Assembly (NCBI RefSeq): GCF_037041345.1
Contig: NZ_CP146287.1
Coordinates: 1,925,501-1,989,500, forward strand
Length of the DNA: 64,000 nucleotides
Source: Abiotrophia defectiva ATCC 49176
GTDB taxonomy: Bacteria > Bacillota > Bacilli > Lactobacillales > Aerococcaceae
Direction: 5' to 3'
Position 1 is the first letter of the stretch; each line of letters opens with the position of its first letter. The translations under genes were made by a program, and so were the position numbers. The notes beneath the pieces were generated by a model. It saw only the letters and a list, made by a program, of their open reading frames with translations. It made no database searches and had not been told where the DNA came from. This document shows, piece after piece, positions 21,901 to 30,900 of the stretch.

Positions 21901-24628
21901 TTTGTTCTTTAACAGTGTATTCATAGACACCTGTTTGCGTATAAGTGATTGGGTCGAAATTAACGGTCCCGTTCTCATCCGCAGTTGCTTTGGTTTGGTT
22001 GTCTTTTGCTTCTGGAGCAGTTAAGTCAAAGCTAAACTCACCCGCTACTTGTGCACGACCAGTCAACTTCTTAGTGAAGCTGAAGCTTGCAGTCGTTGAT
22101 AAAGCTTGGTAGTTGTTAGAGAACTCAGCTGGTTTAGCGTAAGTCTCAGTTGCCACTAATTGACCTTGACCGTTGTCGGTAACTGCTACCGTTACTTCAA
22201 CCGTCTTATCGTCATAGGTATAACCCTTAGAACCATCATTCTTCTCACGAATAATGTAAGTGTGGTTCCCTACTTCTGTATAAGTTTCAGCTGGGAAGGT
22301 TACAGTCCCGTCTGCCTTATTCTTAGCAGTTTGAACTACTTGGTCAGTAGCTTTGTTAACCAATTCGAAGGTGAATTGGTCATCTGCTAAGTTAGCACCT
22401 GTCAGCGCCTTGTTAGCTTTCAAGACTTTGCTTACTGATCCTGCTTGGTAAACGTTAGTAATCTCTTGACCATCTGGGTATTCTACCGCAGCTTCTAATT
22501 GACCTGCGTTGTCTGTGACAGTAACTTTAACCTTGTAGGCCTTCTCATCGTAAGTAATCCCACCAAGCTTACCATTTTGTTCTTTAACAGTGTATTCATA
22601 GACACCTGCTTGCGTATAAGTAATTGGGTCGAAATTAACGGTCCCGTTCTCATCCGCAGTTGCTTTAGTTTGGTTGTCTTTTGCTTCTGGCGCAGTCAAG
22701 TCGAAACTGAACTCGCCAGCCTTTTGCGAACGACCAGTCAACTTCTTAGTGAAGCTGAAGGCTGCAGTTGTTGATAAAGCTTGGTAGTTGTTAGTAAACT
22801 CAGCTGGCGTAGCATAAGTTTCAGTCGCTACCAATTGACCTTGGCCATTGTCGGTAACCGCTACGGTTACTTCTGGTGCCTTGGTATCGTAGGTATAACC
22901 CTTAGAGCCGTCATTCTTTTCACGAATAATGTAAGTGTAGTTACCTACAGCTGTATAGGTTTCAGCTGGGAAGGTTACGGTCCCGTCTGCCTTGCTCTTA
23001 GCAGTTTGGGCAACTTGACCTGTTTCCTTGTTTACCAACTCGAAAGTGAATTGGTCGTCTACTAGGTTAGCACCTACCAAGGCTTTAGTTGCCTTCAAGA
23101 CCTTAGTGACTGAAGCTGCCTTATAAGTGTTGGTAAAGCCAGGCTTAGTATAGGTAACGGCTGCAGTCTTAGCCCCGCCATTATCGGTTACCGTAACAGT
23201 CGCTGTAATGATGTTCTTGTCATAGGTAACACCTGGCAAGTTGTTGTTAACTTCGCGAATCTTATAAGTAAAGTTCCCCGCTGTACGGAACTTCATCTTC
23301 TTAAACTTAACAACACCGTTCTCATCGTTAGTAGCAGTTGCTACTACCTGATTGCTACTGTCAACTAATTCAAAGCTGAACTCACCTTGATTCAATGAAC
23401 GTCCATTCAATGTCTTGTTCACTTCAAAGATAATCTCATCAGGACGAGCCCCTGTCCCGACCCCATCAGTGGTAGTCAAGGCAGCAAAACCATTAACGTC
23501 TTCAGTATGTGTAGCGGAAGTAAATGTATAATTGTTGAAGACCTTTTTAGTTACTAAGTCAACAGGCGCAGTGATACGGGTCTGGAAGATGATTAACAAA
23601 CCACGCCCATCTAGGCTCCCACCATTGCTTGGCGTAATGGTGAAGTGGTTGTCATCTTCAATGTTAACTTCGCCGCCCGTATAAGCCACACGGCCACCGG
23701 CTGTCCCACCGTTTTGAGCCGCTTCCCAGTCAGTAAAGTAGTAACCACTAAATGAATCAGGTACAACTTCTTGCCCCTCTGGAATCGTATCTCTCACCAT
23801 AGCGTTGACTATACCTGGTTTAGCATAACGGTTAATACGAATACGCCAGTTAACCAACTCAGGGTTGTCCCGGTCTTGGTTCCCCCATTTAGTATAACCC
23901 GTTGGGTCTACGTCAGGTACGATACGCATTAACTTGTATTCCCCAGCACCTGGCAAATCGAAAGTCTGCTCGATGTTCTTAGGTGTGCTATCAGCCCATA
24001 CCGCCGTGAAGAGTGCTGTCAATGATTTGTTCTCATTCAGATGAGCATAGTACTCTGCGTTGGTGATTGTGATGGTGGCTGTATTATTCGCTGGGTTAGT
24101 TGTTAAAGATGCAACAGTTGTGACATTGTCCCCCGCTTTAATTTCAACCGGACCACTTTGTTCCACTCGGAAGACACTTGGCACTGTATAGGTCAAGGTG
24201 TCGCCATTTTGGAGTGTAGCGTTATCCGCAAATTTATAGGTTGGGATAATGTAGAATTTCCCTTCCCCATATTTACCAGGGTTTTGGACTGGGTTGTTAT
24301 TAATCTTGAAGTCCGTTGTCATGGTATATTGCGCTTCTTGAATCGGCGCTTGTGGATAGTGCTGAGTTGCCTCAGCTTTATCAGTATTCGCTGAGTCTTG
24401 ACCATCCGCATTGGGCTTAGCCGCCCGATCCTCCTCTGCTGCCGGCTGGGCCGCTTGCCCACCATCAGCTTCTTGTCCCCCTGTCTCTTTGGCTTCTTGC
24501 GTTTGCTCAGTAGCAGGTGTTGCTACACCAGCATTCGCTTCTTGCGCAAAGGTAGATAGCGGGCTAATAAAAACTTGCAGCACTAATAAGAGTGCGATTA
24601 GCAAGTTCGCTAGCTTCTGCTTTTTCAC
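18935..24628 (-). CDS. Giant LPXTG surface adhesin with 13 FctA-like domains
   Basis: A 1897-residue sortase-anchored protein. Signal peptide 1-29, nearly the same as in the two paralogues; a Gln/Ala/Glu-rich linker to about 100; an N-terminal adhesin-type region at about 101-395 with KYGEGKFYIIPTY; then 13 tandem FctA-like domains of about 109-115 residues (397 to about 1852); LPKTG at 1863-1867, a membrane helix and a KKARS tail. Domains 2-9 are four near-identical copies of an A-B domain pair. Each domain has the Lys (KxLxGR), Glu (IREK or VKEQ) and Asn (TNxY) expected for an internal isopeptide bond, so the stalk should be stiff and protease-resistant. The start is GTG at 24626-24628 after GAGAGAGGGGAAG. 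That site is complementary to the loop of the small RNA downstream of the gene. The ligand is unknown. Confidence 0.9.
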   Translation of the reverse strand: MKKQKLANLLIALLLVLQVFISPLSTFAQEANAGVATPATEQTQEAKETGGQEADGGQAAQPAAEEDRAAKPNADGQDSANTDKAEATQHYPQAPIQEAQYTMTTDFKINNNPVQNPGKYGEGKFYIIPTYKFADNATLQNGDTLTYTVPSVFRVEQSGPVEIKAGDNVTTVASLTTNPANNTATITITNAEYYAHLNENKSLTALFTAVWADSTPKNIEQTFDLPGAGEYKLMRIVPDVDPTGYTKWGNQDRDNPELVNWRIRINRYAKPGIVNAMVRDTIPEGQEVVPDSFSGYYFTDWEAAQNGGTAGGRVAYTGGEVNIEDDNHFTITPSNGGSLDGRGLLIIFQTRITAPVDLVTKKVFNNYTFTSATHTEDVNGFAALTTTDGVGTGARPDEIIFEVNKTLNGRSLNQGEFSFELVDSSNQVVATATNDENGVVKFKKMKFRTAGNFTYKIREVNNNLPGVTYDKNIITATVTVTDNGGAKTAAVTYTKPGFTNTYKAASVTKVLKATKALVGANLVDDQFTFELVNKETGQVAQTAKSKADGTVTFPAETYTAVGNYTYIIREKNDGSKGYTYDTKAPEVTVAVTDNGQGQLVATETYATPAEFTNNYQALSTTAAFSFTKKLTGRSQKAGEFSFDLTAPEAKDNQTKATADENGTVNFDPITYTQAGVYEYTVKEQNGKLGGITYDEKAYKVKVTVTDNAGQLEAAVEYPDGQEITNVYQAGSVSKVLKANKALTGANLADDQFTFELVNKATDQVVQTAKNKADGTVTFPAETYTEVGNHTYIIREKNDGSKGYTYDDKTVEVTVAVTDNGQGQLVATETYAKPAEFSNNYQALSTTASFSFTKKLTGRAQVAGEFSFDLTAPEAKDNQTKATADENGTVNFDPITYTQTGVYEYTVKEQNGKLGGVTYDDKTYRIKVTVTDNAGQLEAAVEYPDGQEITNTYQAGSVSKVLKATKALTGKNLADDQFTFELVNKETGQVAQTAKSKADGTVTFPAETYTAVGNYTYIIREKNDGAKGYTYDTKAPEVTVAVTDNGQGQLVATETYATPAEFTNNYQALSTTAAFSFTKKLTGRAQKAGEFSFDLTAPEAKDNQTKATADENGTVNFDPITYTQTGVYEYTVKEQNGKLGGITYDEKAYKIKVTVTDNAGQLEAAVEYPDGQEITNTYQAKSVSKVLKANKALTGANLADDQFTFELVNKATDKVVQTAKNKADGTVTFPAETYTEVGNHTYIIREKNDGSKGYTYDGKNVEVTVAVTDNGQGELVATETYATPAEFTNNYQALSTTAAISVTKALTGRPLKAGEFSFDLIEEGATSAAQTKVNAENGSVAFDAITYTKPGTYKYTVKEQAGTVAGVTYSTQVLNVTVKVTDNAGQLEATVEYPDGQTITNAYKAAAADVTIKAKKVLKGKALVANAFTFELVDASTNKVVDTAKNDANGDVTFKAQSLSSAGAYTYSVREKLDANDKGMTYDSSNILVHVRVTDNLAGQLEATVTPDKELTFTNSYKPLDQNVTLMATKRMEGRAIQANEFNFVLKDADGKELQRVANDATGKVSFEPITYSAVGTYTYTIAEVSGDAKGVTYDAKEVKVTVEVKDDNGQLVATPSYEQEPVFTNRYAAASTKQALSVKKVLEGRALEAGEFEFELLDEQGTKLASAKNDAEGNVTFEEQTYSKVGTSKYRIQEVNNGLKNVTYDTKVVEVTVEVVDNQAQLTPSVTYTNDATFTNTYKAVDPGQPSFSVDAMKELEGREMKADEFQFNLLDSNGNLVATAKNDASGKIRLEHTITNPSEGTFTYKVVEKDLGDKEITYDKTVHEVSVTVSKDSEGKFQAKVDSAKSIVFKNTYKPVKEEKKLPKTGEAEVIWLTALASMMVMGAIAVLLLDKKARS
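20414..23113 (-). repeat. Four 675-bp repeats coding for paired FctA-like domains
   Basis: Codons 506-1405 of the 1897-aa adhesin consist of four copies of a 225-codon unit. Each contains an A-type domain (SVSKVLKA..DQFTFELVN..YIIREKNDG) and a B-type domain (STTAAFSFTKKLTGR..YTVKEQNG). The 675-bp period is visible directly, with the same reverse-frame segments recurring at 21149, 21824 and 22499. The copies are alike enough to recombine, so copy number probably varies between strains. Confidence 0.9.
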
Positions 24629-24713
24629 TTTGCTTCCCCTCTCTCACGCTATAAAAGCCGGGCCTACCGCTACATATGCCCTGACTTTCTTAACGCTTGA
24701 TATTGTGTATATT

Positions 24714-24743
24714 ACTATACCAAGACTATTTTATCACACTCAA
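24714..24743 (-). promoter_or_regulatory. Promoter candidate of the 1897-aa adhesin
   Basis: -10 TATAGT (24714-24719) and -35 TTGAGT (24738-24743) with an 18-nt spacer, giving a leader of about 80 nt before the GTG start. Confidence 0.55.
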
Positions 24744-24829
24744 TCACAAAAGAAAAGTTTCATTTCCTCTCTATCTCATAAAATCGAAATGTCATTACAA
24801 ATCGATAACATCTGTCCCTTCCCCAACAT

Positions 24830-24880
24830 AAGAAAAACGCGTGAGAATCGCCTATATCTGGCGAAACTCACACGTTTCCT
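24830..24880 (-). terminator. Terminator of the MucBP-repeat gene
   Basis: A long imperfect hairpin (AAACG-CGTGAG-TCGCC arms at about 24835-24852 and 24859-24877), followed on the minus strand by a short T run. It lies about 75 nt beyond the stop codon, in the 320-bp gap that also holds the adhesin promoter. Confidence 0.7.
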
Positions 24881-24948
24881 TCTATTATATATACCCTATT
24901 CTGGTCCTAGTGAATCAGGGACCAACTTAGGTATGTATATGTGCATGC

Positions 24949-27900
24949 TTAGTCATGCGTCTCATCTTTGCGACTAGCTGTTGATTCTGTTCCCTGAGCA
25001 CTCGATACTGACGAAGCCTGATTGGCAGCCTCCGCTGGCATCACTGGCACTACCGTCTCTTCTCTGGTGTAGACCAACTCGTAAGTCTCCGCTTCTTCAT
25101 AGACATTAATACCGTCTAGCGTCTCCCCATTCTTGCGTAGGTAGCTATACTTGTAGTTAGCAACCGCCACTGGTTTTGGAATGACGTAACGATTTGGCCA
25201 CGCACTTAAAGTCGTTGGCTCGTGAATCTCCTGGCCATCCTCCGTGACATGCCGCAAGGTGATAACCGTCTTCTCTTCATAACTTGGAACTCGGTAATGT
25301 AATTTTACGACGATTGGTTTATCGCCAACTGTCCCAGATAGCGGATCATCACTGTAGTCGTACACAAGCCAGTCCCATAAATTCTCGTCAGGAGTTACCG
25401 TGTATGGCTCACCTTGGGTGACGGTACTTTCCGTTATATGAACTCGCACTGGGAAGCCTTCGATAGAGTCATCGTTATAGTATTCAATGTACAGCTTCGT
25501 TACTCGGCGATAGACAAAGACTATTTCAAAGTCATGATTAGGTACCGTGCCCTGAGCATTTTCTGGAACGGACGTCAGTTCATAGTCAGGAAAGTCACCC
25601 TGAGTTTCCTTCTCATACTCTGTTCCAACCTCTACCCTGTCTGTCCTTGTTTGTGCTAACTCTTCACCTGACACGGTTACATGTTTAACAGTTTTTGTCA
25701 CTCGATGAATTGGATTGTAGTAGTAATCGATATAGACTGTCTCAGGATCTTCGCTACTAAAGGTATGGTAAGCATAATTGGTGTTTTTTCGTACCATCCG
25801 ATAATTATCTGCATTAAACTCCCCTTCTTCACGAATGGCAGGTTCAAATTCAGACCTGAAAGGCTTACCCTCTAATGCTACATGCTCGATTAATTTTATA
25901 ATCTCTCCCGTTTTGTCATTAATGTATCGCACGATAACTCGATGCTTAGGATTAGAATTATAGACGAAGGTTACAATCGTTTCTTCCGCCTCTAAGAAGC
26001 CAGACGCTTGTCCTTGAGTGTGGCTGTAGACATAGCCAGGAACAGGATTAGGCACTAAGTAGTAAGGGGTCTCAGCATGCCCTTTCACCGTTTCGCTTCC
26101 AATCTCATGCCCTTCTTCATCGACATAGCGCGCTGTTGCTGTATGGAACTTGTCGAAATGTCGATAAGTTAGGGTGATGGTGGTATCTTCATTGAAAGTA
26201 GCAAACAAAGACTGTCCTGTTCTCTTCAGAGCATACTGTTGTTGAGAAAGATCCGCTGGTCGGATGGTAGTCTCTACTCCCATAGGTACTTCAATATGTT
26301 TCTGATATTCAGCAACATATTGGTCAAGGTCTTGTCCTGCCTCATCTACATACTTCAAGGTGACGGTTGCGGTAGTTCGTTTATATCTCAAATTGACAAC
26401 TTTTGGACTGTCTTCAAATTGACCTTTGAACTCACTTTCATCACTAGCAAGTTCGTATTTTTTGTCGCCTTTGGAGATATAATGCTTGGAACTTAAATCA
26501 TAAGTCTCCCCAACTAAACCATCGTGTATCTCACTCACTTCGAGCTTTTCGCCAGCCTCGTCCAAGAAGTTAACTCGGATGATACCTGGTAGAATCCGAC
26601 GACGGTAGTAAACCTCTACTTCTCCACGCCCATCTCTAGAATTTCTAATTTCAAATACACTAGGTTGAGACCTCAAGTTGTCATAGTTCACGTCATGACC
26701 GAGGAAATCATAGAGGTCAGGATAAGGATTCCGAGGTATCAAAGTAGAAATAGGCATTCCCACTGTCCCCGAAATAGTAAACTGTCTATCTGTTTGCCGA
26801 GGATCTTCTCGGAGAGTATTTCCTACTTTCCCAAATAACTCCAGTCCTGGGGCCGTTGCTTGATAATAATAGATGACGTGTTTTTCATAGCCAGCATATT
26901 TACCTGTTACCTCGCCTTGGACACCGACATATTGATAGTATTCAATATTCTTCTTCTCCGTCACATATTGCGTCCCGACCGCCCCATGTAAGATGACACG
27001 CTCGGCTAGATAATTCCCTCTGTCATCTACATAATCTACGATTACCTTACCCGGATCTGGATAAACAGAGCGATAGACATAAGTGACAACCTGATCTTCT
27101 AGTTGATAAGTCCCGGTCGTATTCCCTAGGACAGTGAGGAAAGTAAAGTTATCAAACTGCTTCTGCTCTGTCTGATATGGTGTGCCAAAAGGTTTATAGC
27201 TACGAATTGGTGGGGCTAAGTCTTCGTTAGCCTCATCCACATAACGCACAATCAAAGTGCCTTCTTTATCTTTAGTGATATTCACTACTCTATAAATATA
27301 AGTAACCACTTGTTCTTGCTCACTATACTGACCGAATTCTTCACCGTTAACTTGGACGAATACGTAATTGTTGAATTCTTTTTGACGAGTATAGTAGTTC
27401 TTACCCAGCTCGCCTTTCATCACAATTTCCGGGATGAGTAGCATTCCTTGGTCATCCTGATAACGTACCCGCACAATCCCTGGCAACTCCTGGTCAGTGC
27501 CTTTGCGATAGACATAAGTCACCGTCTGAGTTTCTAGGCTATAGTTACCTGACTCAGCACCATCGACATGATCGAAGACATAACCTTCGATTTCCTTTTT
27601 CTCTGTGCTATAGGCAGTATCTACCTGACCAGAGAGATTAATGCTTGGCCAAATGCTATGCCCATCCGTATCTTGGTAATTCACCTTAACATAGCCAATT
27701 GACTTCCGATAGACATAGGTAATCGTTTGTGCCTCTTCTGTATAGAAGCCCATCTCTGGCCCATCAACTCGAACGAGTTCATAGTTGTCAAAGCTTCTCG
27801 CCTTTTCTTGATAAGGTAGTCCCACATAGTCTGTCAGATACTTCGGCTGTGCAAGTTCTTCACCCGCTTCATCTTCATACTTGACAGTCAAATCTCCTCG

Positions 27901-30900
27901 AAGTCTTTCATAATAGTAGATAACCTTCTGAGGCTCTTCGGTTATTTGCCCCTCTGTTTCACCGTCAACTCTAGTAAAACGATGATTTGCGAAGTGTTTC
28001 TGAGTGGTAGTATAGTAATCACCAACGGCCCCTTTGATTTCTTCAGCTGGTCCTAAATCAATATCCGCCTCGTTGCGGTAATAAACAATTACTTTAGAGG
28101 TCACGACTCTTGCAATCCGGCGATAAACAAAGTCCACCCTTTGAGTCTGGCCTGAGATATACTTCCCTTTTTTCTCACCCTCGGTACGAATGAGAATATA
28201 GTTTTCAATATCTAATGTATCGAATTCATAGGATGCGCCTGGTCGTCCATCAGTATAGACACTTGGCTTAAGCTCTTTGCCATTTTCATCGACATACTTT
28301 GCATTCGCATACCCCCAGCCACTTTCTTCCTTCTTATATTCTTTAGTTGAGTATAAGAGAATGACGACCTGTGTCCCTTCTTGGTAAGTGACACGAGGAG
28401 GATATCCTTCCCACCCTTGATAGAAGTAGTTTTCAAATTTTTTGATTTCGATCGGGGCATCAGTCCCCACATATCCTGTTGTCACGACATCAGGATGTAG
28501 GGTTTCACCCTTGACGGTCTTATATCGTACAACGACTTTCCCTCGAGCCTTGGTTCGAGGACTAGCATAGACATAGGTGACATAATGTTTTTGGCTAGCA
28601 TAGGTCCCTTGGGTCTCCCCAGACACATAAGATAGACGATAGCCTTCAACTGCCTTCTCTTCAGTCTGGTAGCTATCTCCCAGTAACCCTGCCATATCCA
28701 CTGGAGGAAGCAAATCATCGTTTGTCTCATCAATATAGCGGACATTTACTGCACCATTATTTGGCGGTAAATTGGCTGGTTGATAGACAAACTTAACGGT
28801 CTTGGCTTCCGTTGCGAATGTCCCTTGGCGATCTCCCTCAACTCTCAAGAAGTTATAATCTCTCACTTCTTTCTGAGTAGCTGTGTAGGCAGTGTCTACT
28901 TCGCCTTCTAAGGTCTCAGCATCAGCCACAGGCTGATCCGCTTCGTCCACATATAAGACATTGACTGTTCCGCGTGGTTTTGGAATTGCTTGGTAGATGT
29001 ACTTGACGTTTTGGGCTTCTGTCTTGAAGGTGCCAGTAGCTGGGCCTTCTACTCGTAGGAAGTTATAGCCAGATACTTCTTTCTTCTGGGCCGTGTAGGC
29101 TGCGCCTACTTCGCCTTCCAAAGTTTCTGGATCTGCTACTTGCGCATCTTGCTCATCCACGTAAGTCACAAGAACTGTACCACGCGGCTTCGGAATGGCT
29201 TGGTAGATGTATTTGACATTCTGAACATCGGACTTGAAGGTACCAGTAGCTGGGCCTTCCACTCGTAGGAAGTTATAGCCTGTGATTTCTTTCTTCTCAG
29301 TTGTATAACTTGCATCCACTTCGCCTTCCAAGGTAACTGGGTCGGACAATTTAGCATCTTGCTCGTCTACGTAAGTTACATTAACCGTTCCGCGTGGTTT
29401 CGGAATGGCTTGGTAGATGTACTTAACGTTCTGAACTTCTGTCTTGAAGGTACCTGTTTCTGGACCCTCTACTCGCAGGAAGTTATAACCTGTGATTTCT
29501 TTCTTCTCAGTTGTATAACTTGCATCCACTTCACCTTCTAAGGTAACTGAATCTGCCAATTTTGCGTCCTGATTGTCAACGTAGGTTACGTTGACTGTTC
29601 CGCGTGATTTTGGAATGGCTTGGTAGATGTACTTGACGTTTTGGGCTTCCGCTTTGAAAGTACCTGTCTCTGGGCCTTCCACTCGCAAGAAATTATAGCT
29701 TGCTACTTCTTTCTTCTGGGTCGTGTAGGCTGCGTCTACTTCACCCTCCAAAGTGTCGGGATCTGCCAATTTTGCGTCTTGCTCGTCAACGTAAGTGATA
29801 TTCACTGTTCCACGTGGTTTCGGAATAGCTTGGTAAATATATTTCACGTTTTGGGCTTCTGCTTTGAAAGCACCTGTCTCTGGCCCTTCCACTCGTAGGA
29901 AGTTGTAGCCTGTGATTTCTTTCTTCTCAGCAGCATAAGTTGCATCCACTTCACCCTCTAAAGTGACCGGATCTACCAATTTGGTGTCTTGCTCGTCAAC
30001 GTAAGTGACATTAACCGTTCCACGTGGTTTCGGAATGGCTTGGTAGATATACTTGACGTTTTGGGCTTCTGATTTGAAAGTGCCAGTCTCTGGACCTTCT
30101 ACTCGTAAGAAGTTGTAGCCTGTGATTTCTTTCTTCTCAGTTGTATAGGCCGTATCCACTTCGCCTTCTAAAGTGACCGGATCTGCCAATTTGGCGTCTT
30201 GCTCGTCAACGTAAGTCACATTCACTGTGCCGCGTGGTTTCGGAATGGCTTGGTAGATATACTTGACGTTTTGGGCTTCTGTCTTGAAGGTGCCTGTTTC
30301 TGGGCCCTCCACTCGCAAGAAGTTGTAGCCTGCTACTTCTTTCTTCTGGGTCGTGTAGGCTGCGTCTACTTCGCCTTCCAGAGTTTCTGGATCTGCCAAT
30401 TTGGCGTCTTGCTCGTCAACGTAAGTTACGTTTACTGTTCCTCGCGGTTTTGGAATTGCTTGGTAGATGTACTTAACGTTTTGGACTTCTGCTTTGAAAG
30501 TGCCAGTCTCTGGACCTTCTACTCGTAAGAAGTTATAGCCTGTGATTTCTTTCTTCTCAGTTGCATAGGCCGTATCCACTTCGCCTTCCAAGCTAACTGG
30601 GTCGGACAATTTTGCATCTTGCTCGTCAACGTAGGTTACGTTTACTGTTCCTCTCGGCTTCGGAATTGCTTGGTAGATGTACTTGACGCTCTGAACTTCG
30701 GACTTGAAGGCCCCAGTTTCTGGACCCTCTACTCGCAAGAAGTTGTAGCCTGTGATTTCTTTCTTCTCAGTTGCGTAGGCGGCATCCACTTCGCCTTCCA
30801 AGGTAACTGGATCTGCCAATTTAGCATCTTGTTCGTCCACGTAAGATACATTAACCGTTCCACGTGGTTTTGGAATTGCTTGGTAGATGTACTTAACATT

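Noticed and set aside
24411-24977. Plus-strand frame of 188 codons across the start of the 1897-aa adhesin
   Set aside because: It is antisense to a clear signal peptide and linker, crosses the promoter region, and has no ribosome binding site or recognisable motif.
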